A stretch of 64,000 bases of DNA, from assembly GCA_037189585.1 (NCBI GenBank), contig JBBCJA010000013.1:259235-323234 (forward strand). The letters are read 5' to 3'. The stretch is from JAEXNA01 sp037189585. Its GTDB lineage: Bacteria > Vulcanimicrobiota > Xenobia > Xenobiales > JADMJV01. This document shows positions 36,446 through 44,857 of the stretch, one piece after another. The notes beneath the pieces are model-generated. The model was not told the DNA's origin. It worked only from the letters and a program-made list of their open reading frames with translations, and made no database searches. Each line of letters begins with the position of its first letter. Within the stretch, counting starts at the first letter, position 1. The translations under genes and the position numbers were made by a program.

Positions 36446-37709
36446 CGGTCACGTAGGAGAACTCGGCTTTGAACTGGTCCGGGGTCAGGTTGACGATGTC
36501 GGCCAGACGCTTGAGCGCCGCGGGGTCTTCGAAGTCCGACCTCTCCAGGCGAATCATGTATTCTCGGGCGATTTGGAAAGAGAGCGAGTTGATATCGACT
36601 TCACGAACTCTGGTTTTACCCGTCGTGGGATCTTTAAGGTCCTCGAAGGTCAGCGGTACGAACTGTTCACGCTGAATCGAGATCATAGCGCCGGAGTTAC
36701 CTTCCTCCAGGAATTTGACCGCGCCGAATCCGAGATTCCGGGTGTAGTCGATGTCGTAGGCGCACGGATCGATGCAGCGGAGCTCGTACCCGATCTCTTG
36801 ATCCACGATGCGGGTTCCGATCCCCAGTTGATCCAGTCGTTGTTTGACCGAGAATTTCAATATATCGCTGAAATTAAGCTCGGCCAGTCGCAGGTGGCCG
36901 TGCTCGTCATGCTCGATCGACTGGTGCGAGGTGATCAGTTTGCGCAGCTCGTTCTCATCGAGAAACTCCAGGAAGCCCTCGGCCACGATGGCCAATCCGT
37001 GAGGTTTCCCGGCAGCGCGCTTCTTGATGATGGAGCCCACGATCAAGTCGGTGATCAGCTTGAGAGAGATTTTCCCTTTGAACTCTTCAGGAATCAGAGT
37101 GAGGTTGGCCGAGCCGGACTTTCCGATACCCAGGGCCAGGTGTCCGGTCTTGCGTCCCATCGCCACCACCACGAACCAGCGGCCGGTGGCCCGAGCATCG
37201 GCGATGAAGGTATTGACGGTACGAGCTCCCTCGGCTCGCGCGGTCTCGAAACCGAAGGTTCGGATACCAGGGGGCAGAGGGAGATCGTTGTCGATGGTTT
37301 TGGGAACGTGGCAAAAGCGCAGGTCGTAGTCGAAGTGCTCTTTCGAGTATTCGGCGACCTTGGTGGCCGAAAAGAGGGTGTCGTCACCGCCGATGGTGAC
37401 CAGGTGCGTGACTCCGATGGCTTTGAGGGTTTCCACCGCGTTGCGCAGATGCTCTTCCTGCTTGGTGGGATTGGCCCGAGAGGTGCGCAAGATGCTCCCC
37501 CCCAGACGATGGATGCGGGTAACCTTAGAGATGGAAAGCTCCTCGGTGTTCACGGTACCGGCCATCAGGTGCTTGTAGCCGTCGTAAATGCCGACGACGG
37601 AGTGGCCGCGTTTGCTGGCCTCGATGGTGACCGAGGAGATGACGGAATTGATTCCGGGGGCCGGACCGCCGCCGACCAGGATGCCATAACGTTTTTTCTT
37701 GTCTGTCAT
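36441..37709 (-). CDS. 6-phosphofructokinase, PPi-dependent type
   Basis: 422 aa. The nucleotide loop reads GGDD (107-110) where ATP enzymes have GGDG, and PKTIDND has Lys137 where ATP enzymes have Gly; both changes are the established marks of pyrophosphate-dependent PFK. Sugar-phosphate residues TIDND, MGRKTGHLALG and EGFLEF are present. Phosphorylates fructose 6-phosphate reversibly using PPi. A 14-bp palindrome, CGCGGATTTCCGCG (37714-37727), sits just before the ATG and may affect translation. Confidence 0.92.
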   Translation of the reverse strand: MTDKKKRYGILVGGGPAPGINSVISSVTIEASKRGHSVVGIYDGYKHLMAGTVNTEELSISKVTRIHRLGGSILRTSRANPTKQEEHLRNAVETLKAIGVTHLVTIGGDDTLFSATKVAEYSKEHFDYDLRFCHVPKTIDNDLPLPPGIRTFGFETARAEGARTVNTFIADARATGRWFVVVAMGRKTGHLALGIGKSGSANLTLIPEEFKGKISLKLITDLIVGSIIKKRAAGKPHGLAIVAEGFLEFLDENELRKLITSHQSIEHDEHGHLRLAELNFSDILKFSVKQRLDQLGIGTRIVDQEIGYELRCIDPCAYDIDYTRNLGFGAVKFLEEGNSGAMISIQREQFVPLTFEDLKDPTTGKTRVREVDINSLSFQIAREYMIRLERSDFEDPAALKRLADIVNLTPDQFKAEFSYVTA

Positions 37710-37759
37710 GGGGCGCGGATTTCCGCGTGTTCTAAGGGAATCCTTTGACTTTTCTTCAT

Positions 37760-39022
37760 TTATGACAGTCGTTTTAAGGCTTCAAGAACTCCCTGGGCGG
37801 CGCGCTCGAAGCTTTGTTCCCTCGCGGCTCGAGACGCTCCAGCGGAAAGGGCTTGGCGAAGTTGATCGGCCTCGCCACCGAGGAGAAGCTCCAGTTCGCC
37901 CCACAGGCGCCTGACGAGTTCGGGTCCGGGTTTCACCAACCGGCCCGCGCTAGACGACACGGTGGCCCGTGTGCCAAAAGAGGAGACGGCGACCACGGGA
38001 CATCCTTGTTGCATGGCTTCCAGTGTGGTCAATCCGTAGCTTTCGTGCAGTGAACAGACGACAAAAAGGTCGGCCGCGCGGTACCATCCCGCTTTCTCCA
38101 GTCCGCCGACATGACCGGGGAAAATGACGCGAGTCTTGAGTTTTCGAGCCAGTTTTTCTAGCTGTCGGGCGTGGGACGGACCTTGCATGAAGGCTGGGGC
38201 TCCAGCGATGACCACGGTGAGATTTCTGGGCGCTCGACCTTCCGATTCGGCCAGCGCCACGGCTTGCAGAAGACGATGTTGAGCTTTCTCGGGGGAGAGT
38301 CGGGAGAGGGTCAAAAGGAGCTGATGGCTTTCCGGGATGTCGCGGTCGGCGCGCAACTCCCGAGCCCTGGCCGCGATCTCTTCATCGGTGTAGGAGAGAG
38401 AAGGGGCACCCCAGCCGATCACCTCGGTCGGAGAACAGGCTTGCGGATAACTCTCCTTGAGAAGTTCCGCCGCCCCGTATGAAGGCACAAGGTTCAACTG
38501 CCCATGCCTCACCACACGCTGTTGTTTCTGAAACACTAGCTTCAAGACCTCAGGCCAGGGGAGTCTCTCCGCCTTGTCATAGGCCCAGGCTAAAGAGCGG
38601 GGAGAGATCAGGGAGGCGAGATAGAGGCGTGAAAAGATGTCCACCACGTCGACGTGAAAGATGGTCGCCAGGGAGATGTTCGCGTTGCGCAACGCCAGCA
38701 CGTTGGGTCCCTCGGAGATATCGTGAGCCAGAACGACATCCGGTTTCTCGGTCAGGGCCAGTCGTGTGCTGGCTTTTTCGAAATCTTGGCAAAATCGAGC
38801 GTAGGCGAAGGTCGAGAGCGCGCTGGGAGCTTTCGGCGGGGCGGCGACTTGATAATATCGAGTCTTCGTGGGCGCGCGCGGGCCGGCCCCCACGGCCACC
38901 AGTTCGATCCCTTCGCGGCCCGACCACGCTTGGCACAGTCGCTCGAAGACAGCGGCGCCCCCCCCTAGGGGAACGTCCTCCGAGCCGAAACCGCCGTGGG
39001 CGGCTGTCATCAGAATCTTCAC
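37760..39022 (-). CDS. Glycosyltransferase, family 4 / GT-B fold
   Basis: 420 aa, GTG start. N-terminal acceptor domain opens with ILMTAAHGGFGSEDVPLGGGA, an unusual glycine-rich entry. The C-terminal nucleotide-sugar domain includes LTLSRLSPEKAQHRLLQA, TVVIAGAPAF, RVIFPGHVGG and the E-x7-E motif in SLHESYGLTTLEAMQQGCPVVAV (HESYGLTTLEAM). Retaining sugar transfer to a glycan or lipid; donor and acceptor unknown. Stands alone. Confidence 0.88.
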   Translation of the reverse strand: MKILMTAAHGGFGSEDVPLGGGAAVFERLCQAWSGREGIELVAVGAGPRAPTKTRYYQVAAPPKAPSALSTFAYARFCQDFEKASTRLALTEKPDVVLAHDISEGPNVLALRNANISLATIFHVDVVDIFSRLYLASLISPRSLAWAYDKAERLPWPEVLKLVFQKQQRVVRHGQLNLVPSYGAAELLKESYPQACSPTEVIGWGAPSLSYTDEEIAARARELRADRDIPESHQLLLTLSRLSPEKAQHRLLQAVALAESEGRAPRNLTVVIAGAPAFMQGPSHARQLEKLARKLKTRVIFPGHVGGLEKAGWYRAADLFVVCSLHESYGLTTLEAMQQGCPVVAVSSFGTRATVSSSAGRLVKPGPELVRRLWGELELLLGGEADQLRQALSAGASRAAREQSFERAAQGVLEALKRLS

Positions 39023-39132
39023 CCCAACCGGTTCGTATCAGACTGGTCTCCTCCTTGAGACGGGAGGGAGAAGGGGAATCGTCGATCGGGAAAAATCATG
39101 CCGCCAGTTATCTGTAGGGAGGATGATGGATC

Positions 39133-39327
39133 GTGCAAGATTTTATCGCAAAGGTCAGTGGGGAACATAACGACTTGGACTGCCCTGTCTGCAAAAAGCG
39201 AGAGTGGGCAACTCTCCCGCTACAGGGGAAGCTTCCCGTCGGTGAGGGGTCACAGTCGCTCGGCGTCGCCGTCAAGGTGTGCACCAACTGTCACTTTGGA
39301 CGTTTCTTCGTTCAGTTCTCGAAGTAG
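39133..39327 (+). CDS. Small double-CxxC protein, possible zinc ribbon
   Basis: 64 aa, GTG start with AGGGAGG about 10 nt upstream. Two CxxC knuckles, CPVC and CTNC, about 35 residues apart, make a minimal zinc ribbon. No family recognised. It overlaps the most likely start of the following GH26-like gene by ~30 bp in another frame, so either this gene or that start could be wrong. Confidence 0.5.
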   Translation: MQDFIAKVSGEHNDLDCPVCKKREWATLPLQGKLPVGEGSQSLGVAVKVCTNCHFGRFFVQFSK

Positions 39328-41071
39328 CCGAAGAGTTCGGTGGGCGCTCGTCGCCGGTCTGCTGTTTTCGTGCTGCTCCTCCGGCTGCGAGTCTCCCGAA
39401 CCGTTGGCACGAGAGACTCCGCGGCCCGCTCGACCCGGCTCGAGGTTACCCCGGACGCAGCCCGAGCCCGCGGTTCCGATTGTCGTTGCGACGGCGACCG
39501 CCGACCCAACTCCGACCGTCGTAGGGAATGCGTCCGTCGTTGCCGCGCCGACTCGGACTTCCGAGCCGCCGGCTCAACCCGACCCGAGTAGTAGCCTACC
39601 TCTGACCCTTCCGGGTCCCACCAACGCGACCAGTTCTGATGACGGGGAACTCAAGACGCTTCTGGCCGAGGCCAGGAGTTCCAAAATGGCGGCACAATGG
39701 CGCAAGGCTGGGGAGCGCGCTCTCAAGTTGGACCTTTACGGAGAAGCCGCCAAGGCGTTCCGGCAAGAAGCCAGCATCTACCGGTCCAAAGGGATTCTTC
39801 AGGCCGCGCTGGCCCAGGAGGCGCGGGCCGATCAGTATTCCACCGAATTCGGATTTTACCTTAGCGGGCGCTCTAGCCTTTCCACCCAACGGACCGCCGA
39901 GCGTCTAGAGCCGCCCGCGGGATGTCTGGTGGGCGCGTTCATCGACCGCGACGACAAGGTGCGAAACTTCATGATGGTCTCGCAGACCCACGGCGATGTC
40001 GATGAATTCAACGAGTTGACGGGGAAAAAACACGCCAGCTTTTTCATGTATCGCTCCTACGGCGAGCCTTTCCCCAAGCAGTGGGCCGAGTATCTGAAGG
40101 CCCGCGGCGCCATTGTCCACCTGGCCTGGGAGCCGCGCGATCTGGCCAGGGTCAAAGACGACGCCTATCTGAAGAGTTTTGTCGACGCGATGGTCGCCTT
40201 GGACCACCCTGTCATGTTGCGCTTCGCCAGTGAGATGAACGGTGAGTGGACTCCTTATCATGGCGACCCCAAGGCTTACAAAGCAGCCTTTCGCTTAGTC
40301 CACCGAGCCACGCGGCGGGCCTCTAAAGTTGCCATGATGTGGTGTCCCAACACCATCCCTCGCCAGGGACTCGAGGATTACTATCCGGGCGACGACGCGG
40401 TGGATTGGGTCGGAGTCAACTTTTACAGCGTTCCTTTTCTCGATAACGATCGCAACCGCCCGGGAGAACTGATCCATCCCACCGATCACTTGAAAACGGT
40501 CTACGGTCTCTACTCCTCTCGTAAGCCGATCGCCATTGGAGAATGGGCGGCCAGCCACCAGTCGAGCGCGACACCGATACCCCTGGTGGATTTCGCCAAG
40601 ACCAAGATCTCCCAACTGTACGGCTCACTTCCCACCCGCTTCCCTCGAGTGAAGATGGTCAACTGGTATAGCTCGAACAATCTTCGTCACGCCAGCCCGT
40701 CGCGCCAACTCAACAACTACCAGGTGACCGAGCCGGAGGAACTGCTCGAGCACTACCGCCGGGCCGTTTCCTCCTCTTACTACCTCGGCGCGGAGGGGAA
40801 CGGTGAAGGGACGGAGCAGGCCTTCCGACCCGTGTTCGGACGAGTTTCCGCGAGCACTTCCTCGGAATTGCGCATTGCACTGAAAACCTACGAGCAACGC
40901 CCCAAAGTCTATTTCCGGGTCAACGACGAGTTGAAGTTAGCATCGGACGAGCCTTTGGATTGGCGGCTGTCGGCACGAAATTGGAGAGACGGAAAAAATA
41001 TCGTCGAGGTACTGGTTTACGATCAAAAGAATCGGTTCATCACCAGCGAGAAGCTTATACTTGTCCGTTGA
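39296..41071 (+). CDS. Glycoside hydrolase family 26-like secreted protein / lipoprotein candidate
   Basis: About 591 aa; the start is uncertain, TTG 39296 taken because it leads directly to a signal-like stretch RRVRWALVAGLLFSCCSSGC. A Pro/Thr/Ser-rich linker (~35-110) and a helical segment follow. The ~290-residue barrel has the GH26 acid/base in MLRFASEMNGEW and the probable nucleophile in PIAIGEWAAS, with HLAWEPRD and MMWCPN as supporting blocks. Predicted beta-mannanase-type or related endo-glycanase at the envelope. A C-terminal ~80-residue extension is of unknown role. The stop overlaps the next gene. Confidence 0.78.
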   Translation: MDVSSFSSRSSRRVRWALVAGLLFSCCSSGCESPEPLARETPRPARPGSRLPRTQPEPAVPIVVATATADPTPTVVGNASVVAAPTRTSEPPAQPDPSSSLPLTLPGPTNATSSDDGELKTLLAEARSSKMAAQWRKAGERALKLDLYGEAAKAFRQEASIYRSKGILQAALAQEARADQYSTEFGFYLSGRSSLSTQRTAERLEPPAGCLVGAFIDRDDKVRNFMMVSQTHGDVDEFNELTGKKHASFFMYRSYGEPFPKQWAEYLKARGAIVHLAWEPRDLARVKDDAYLKSFVDAMVALDHPVMLRFASEMNGEWTPYHGDPKAYKAAFRLVHRATRRASKVAMMWCPNTIPRQGLEDYYPGDDAVDWVGVNFYSVPFLDNDRNRPGELIHPTDHLKTVYGLYSSRKPIAIGEWAASHQSSATPIPLVDFAKTKISQLYGSLPTRFPRVKMVNWYSSNNLRHASPSRQLNNYQVTEPEELLEHYRRAVSSSYYLGAEGNGEGTEQAFRPVFGRVSASTSSELRIALKTYEQRPKVYFRVNDELKLASDEPLDWRLSARNWRDGKNIVEVLVYDQKNRFITSEKLILVR

Positions 41072-42272
41072 GAATCCCGAGGAGATCGCTCCTTGGAACC
41101 AAAAGAGCCTCCTTATGCAGCCACACGATATCGACCAGACACAGGCCCATTCCACGGCCGAGCTCGAGCAGATCCGTCCGACGGACTTTTCCCTCGTCTG
41201 CCGAGCCAGCGGGGAGCGCCGGCGAGTGGTGGTGCCACGGACTCACCTTTTTATCTCTTCAAAGTCCTATCTGGTGGTTGACGAGCAAGAGGTTCAGCTG
41301 CATACCGAACACCCTGACATCGTGACGGTCAACGGCGCGGCTTTCAGCGGAGAGCCTTTGCGACCGGGAGACGAGATCGCGGAGAATGGGAGAGCCTTTG
41401 TGTTGGAGAGTTCTCCCGTGGTGGCTTTCTTGGAAGGTCTGACCCCCCCTCACCAGGGGACCTTCTGGCCCTTAGGGGAGGAGAGCGTCACCGTGGGCCG
41501 TCCCGGCAAGCGAGACAATACCATCTCTCTTTTGGACAAGACGGTCAGTCGCGAACAAGCGACCCTGACATACCAGCAGGGACGATTCGTGCTGATACCC
41601 GAGGCCGCTAGCAGCACCAGTACGGTGAACGGCCGCCCGGTGGAGCAGAAGATGGTTCTGCGCAACGGAGACCTTCTGGCCTTCGGACAACAGATTGTGC
41701 GCTTCCAGAGCAATCACGATACCTTCGGTGCGGGTCAAGGGACGATTTTCTTTTGCGACGTGTGGGACTACTCCAATCTCTTCCACGGCCGGGCCGTGCA
41801 CGAGGTCGCGCAGCTGATGAGGGAGTTTTACGAGGCCGCCGGGGAGGTGGTCGAAGGGAACGGAGGACTGGTCCTTCGTTACATCGGGGATGCCCTTTTG
41901 GCTGCTTTCTCCGAGGATGGACACGCGGACTCCGCGGTGGCGGCGGGCTTGGCGCTGCAGGCTCGGCTGGCCGAGCTCAACGCGGACTGGGCGACGCGCG
42001 GCATGCCGGTGTTGCAAGTGGGAGTCGGGATCAACTCGGGTGAATTCGCGGTCGGCCATATGGGCTTCGCTGGCTACATCGAGTTCGGAGCACTTGGGCC
42101 TGATGTGAATATGGCGGCTCGGATCGAGAAACTGACCCGAGATCACGATTCGAAAGTTCTCTTGGGAGAGTCGACGGCGACTCTCTTGACCCGGGACTAC
42201 CCCCTGCACTCGCTAGGCAGGCTAAACCTCAAGGGAGCTCAGGAAGAGATCGAAGTCTTCGCTGTGGTCTAG
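41061..42272 (+). CDS. FHA-domain class III adenylate/guanylate cyclase
   Basis: Up to 403 aa from TTG 41061 (overlaps the GH26 stop); ATG 41115 is an alternative. FHA domain at ~130-220: VTVGRPGKRDNTISL, SREQATL and STSTVNGRPV carry the phosphothreonine-binding residues. Class III cyclase domain at ~226-400: metal Asp in FCDVWDYSN and YIGDALLAAF, and GPDVNMAARIEKL for the ribose/transition-state residues. The usual base-recognition Lys of the K-x-x-GD motif is Arg, so ATP preference is inferred. Cytoplasmic. Likely switched by phosphorylated partners of the nearby Ser/Thr kinases. Confidence 0.88.
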   Translation: MSVENPEEIAPWNQKSLLMQPHDIDQTQAHSTAELEQIRPTDFSLVCRASGERRRVVVPRTHLFISSKSYLVVDEQEVQLHTEHPDIVTVNGAAFSGEPLRPGDEIAENGRAFVLESSPVVAFLEGLTPPHQGTFWPLGEESVTVGRPGKRDNTISLLDKTVSREQATLTYQQGRFVLIPEAASSTSTVNGRPVEQKMVLRNGDLLAFGQQIVRFQSNHDTFGAGQGTIFFCDVWDYSNLFHGRAVHEVAQLMREFYEAAGEVVEGNGGLVLRYIGDALLAAFSEDGHADSAVAAGLALQARLAELNADWATRGMPVLQVGVGINSGEFAVGHMGFAGYIEFGALGPDVNMAARIEKLTRDHDSKVLLGESTATLLTRDYPLHSLGRLNLKGAQEEIEVFAVV

Positions 42273-44218
42273 GCTAGAGTCGCCCCTCCGAACAGCCGGA
42301 GCGCCTCGGTGGGGAGAATCTGCCCCTGGGCGACCAGGACCTTGGCGAAGCTCTTGAACGAGAACAGTAGCCCGTGGGAGATGGCAGCCTTGCGGACGGC
42401 CTCGGGGCTACGTCCGGCGCGCATCATTTCGGCCAGGAACGGATTGAGTTTGAGCGACTCGAAAACCGCGACCTTGCCGGAAACCCCGCTTCCTCGACAA
42501 CTGTCGCAGCCGGCTCCATGGAAGAAGCGGTCGTCGCGCGAGCCCAGGCCGGAGAGCTCCAGTTGAGAAACGACGGCGGGTGAAGGGCTATACGCCTGAC
42601 GGCAGTGCGAACAGACTCGGCGCAGTAGCTGCTGGCCCAGAACCAGGCTGAGATTCTCCACGGTGGAGGCGGGTGCGTCCGGGCGACCCAGCAGCCCGGA
42701 CAGTGCCGAGATGGGGTCGGTTCCACGCGTGGTGGTCAGCACGGTCAGTCCGTCCTCGGCGGCCTCTAAAACAGAGTTGAGACTCTCGCAGCCAGGTTCG
42801 TCGACCATCAAAACATCAGGTTTTTGCTCCAGAGCCACCCGCAAGGCCGAGGTGAGGTTCTGTCGCTCGCATTGACCCAGCAGGTCCCCTGGAAGTCGAA
42901 CTTGGGCTATCTGATCCAGGGTTAGGAGAGGCTTTGTTTCTAAAGTCAAAGCGTTGACCCGTCCCGTCTCCTGGTCAAGGAGTCGAAGCAGACTATAGAG
43001 TGTCGTGCTACGTCCGGAGTGAGAGGAGCCGACCACCAGCACGGCGCCCCCCTCGCCACGGATGGCAGCTTCGATCGTCTGTTTGAGAACGTCGACGGGC
43101 CACAGAGCGGAGGGCGAAGGGACAGCTTCTCGCGGGTCGGTGACGCCGACGGCATAACGCGCGCCGCGCAGGGTTTGCAAACGGGACAGGTGGACCTCGC
43201 ATCGCTGCCCGTCGATCACGACCACTCGGGTCCGCACCTCGTTGGCCTCGGTGTCGGCCCCAAAGAGCGCCTTCAGCTGTTGCCCGAGCGCATTCTTTTG
43301 AGTCGAGTCAAGCTGGCAGTCGAGCGGTTCGAGTCGTCCTGACGAGCCGGCCGCGAAGAGGGCGACGCCATTGGGTGTCGGCTCCACGATCACCCTTCCC
43401 TGGTCACCAGCGTAGGCATGGGCCAGCAGAGTGTCAAAGGGAGCTCTCACCGGTTCCCCGCCTTCCAGAGTGATGCTCCTTGGAGGAGTGGCCGCGACGC
43501 TTGTCGAGGAAGGGGCTACGGTGGGAAGAAACCGTTGAGCGAAGTCGGCGAAATCCTCCGCCGTACAGGCCATGGGGTTGATGCTCAGCCCCGGCGCCTG
43601 GCGACGCAGGGCGGCAAGTGTTGCCGTGTCGTGGGGGCGGGTCATGGCTACGGTGACCACGCCGGCTTCGAGACGCAGCGGAATGGCCTTGAGGGTTCGC
43701 AACAAGTTGGGAGTGAAAGTTTCGATGAGATCGGGCTGATTGATGATCTCTTCGGCGCGGGCGAAGTGAAATCCCATGCCGCCGAGCTGCTGGGCCAGAC
43801 GAGTGGCCAAGTATCGGCTGATCTCGACAGCCACCTGAGGCAGCTTCTCCAGGACCGAATCAAAAGAGGCCTTGGCCAGAACAAGGCAGGTTGTCGGCTC
43901 GAGGGCGCGCACCGTCGCCGCCCGGGGAGCCTCGGTCAGAAGTGACATCTCCCCGAAGGATTCCGGGCTGCGCCTCTCCGAGAGGACCTGTTCAACCCCC
44001 AGACTCGGCTCCTCTCGCACTACCACCACCGAGCCTTCGACTAAAATGAACAGTTCCGACCCTGGGTCGCCCTGGCGGACGATGACGGCGTCGGTCTCGA
44101 AAGCCATGGCTCGGGTGACTTTGGCTACCGCCTCGAGCAAGGGTGGAGAGAGTCTTGAGAAGAGGTCCGTCTGGGATAGGAGAGCAACGGCGGCTTGTTG
44201 GTCGAACATGGTGGGCAT
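42269..44218 (-). CDS. Cyclic-nucleotide-binding GspE/PilB-like ATPase with degenerate catalytic motifs
   Basis: 649 aa from ATG 44218. CNBD at ~12-125: phosphate-binding-cassette region ESFGEMSLLTEAPRAATVRA is complete in pieces FGEMSLL and PRAATVRA, so cNMP binding is likely. Then a GspE N-terminal-like segment (~145-215) and a secretion-ATPase core (~380-600). Walker A is GSSHSGRSTT, with Arg replacing the catalytic Lys (~402). The Walker B/Asp box is LMVDEPGCES instead of GEIRD, and the HTND His is Arg. The tetracysteine zinc site (CSHC, CDSC) is kept. Probably a cAMP-responsive non-hydrolysing paralog. Confidence 0.85.
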   Translation of the reverse strand: MPTMFDQQAAVALLSQTDLFSRLSPPLLEAVAKVTRAMAFETDAVIVRQGDPGSELFILVEGSVVVVREEPSLGVEQVLSERRSPESFGEMSLLTEAPRAATVRALEPTTCLVLAKASFDSVLEKLPQVAVEISRYLATRLAQQLGGMGFHFARAEEIINQPDLIETFTPNLLRTLKAIPLRLEAGVVTVAMTRPHDTATLAALRRQAPGLSINPMACTAEDFADFAQRFLPTVAPSSTSVAATPPRSITLEGGEPVRAPFDTLLAHAYAGDQGRVIVEPTPNGVALFAAGSSGRLEPLDCQLDSTQKNALGQQLKALFGADTEANEVRTRVVVIDGQRCEVHLSRLQTLRGARYAVGVTDPREAVPSPSALWPVDVLKQTIEAAIRGEGGAVLVVGSSHSGRSTTLYSLLRLLDQETGRVNALTLETKPLLTLDQIAQVRLPGDLLGQCERQNLTSALRVALEQKPDVLMVDEPGCESLNSVLEAAEDGLTVLTTTRGTDPISALSGLLGRPDAPASTVENLSLVLGQQLLRRVCSHCRQAYSPSPAVVSQLELSGLGSRDDRFFHGAGCDSCRGSGVSGKVAVFESLKLNPFLAEMMRAGRSPEAVRKAAISHGLLFSFKSFAKVLVAQGQILPTEALRLFGGATLA

Positions 44219-44291
44219 GGATACTTCCCGCGAAGGAAAGCGACCTTCCGCCAGGAGAATACCGTGGGTCGGAAAATCGTGCCCGGTGAGC

Positions 44292-44855
44292 ATGCAGAAT
44301 CCATTTCGCGACGCCATGGTCTCTATTTCCATTGCCGCCGCTTGGGCCGACGGGGGAGTGGAGGACTTCGAGAAGCAATCGCTGGACAGAATCATGGTGA
44401 GCCTGGGCTACAGTCGGGGCGAGATCATGACTCGCATCAGTCAGGCCTTGGAAGGACCGGACCTCGATCCCATCGAGCTTCCAGTCGAACCAAGTCTGTG
44501 CGTCCAGACGATGCGTTACGCTCTGGCGGTGACCTTGTCCGACGGGGCTCTCTCGGCCGCGGAAGTGAACTTTTTGGCCAAGCTCGCTGAACATCTGGGA
44601 CTTGACGCCAAAACTTTGGAGACGCTGCGAGCCGAGGCGGAGGGGATGGTGTCGGAGCGTCGCGCCGAGGGGCTCGTCAAACCGATCGAAAGATTGGAGT
44701 CTCTGCCCCCGGAAGCCAGAGTCAAGCTGGCCGACGCCGAGCTTGACCAGAAACCCTCCCCCAGGCATGGACCTGGCGAAGCTGTTGCTGGAGGAATCCT
44801 GGAGCCCAAAGTCCTCTACGAGGGTGAGGGCTTCGGTGGCCAGTTGGAGCTGTAG
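44292..44855 (+). CDS. TerB-like (tellurite-resistance B family) protein
   Basis: 187 aa from ATG 44292 (ATG 44316 also possible). TerB-like double helical repeat: AAAWADGGVEDFEKQSLDRI and ALAVTLSDGALSAAEVNFLA, each with the acidic ADG/SDG turn typical of the fold. The C-terminus is extended and charged. TerB-fold proteins act in membrane stress or metal-ion complexes; no ter operon is here. Divergent from the CNBD protein (73-bp gap) and followed 2 bp later by a kinase. Confidence 0.72.
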   Translation: MQNPFRDAMVSISIAAAWADGGVEDFEKQSLDRIMVSLGYSRGEIMTRISQALEGPDLDPIELPVEPSLCVQTMRYALAVTLSDGALSAAEVNFLAKLAEHLGLDAKTLETLRAEAEGMVSERRAEGLVKPIERLESLPPEARVKLADAELDQKPSPRHGPGEAVAGGILEPKVLYEGEGFGGQLEL

Positions 44856-44857
44856 GA

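Noticed and set aside
36426..37748. 440-codon open frame antisense to the phosphofructokinase gene
   Set aside because: Mirror of a clearly conserved enzyme, with no recognisable domains or ribosome binding site.
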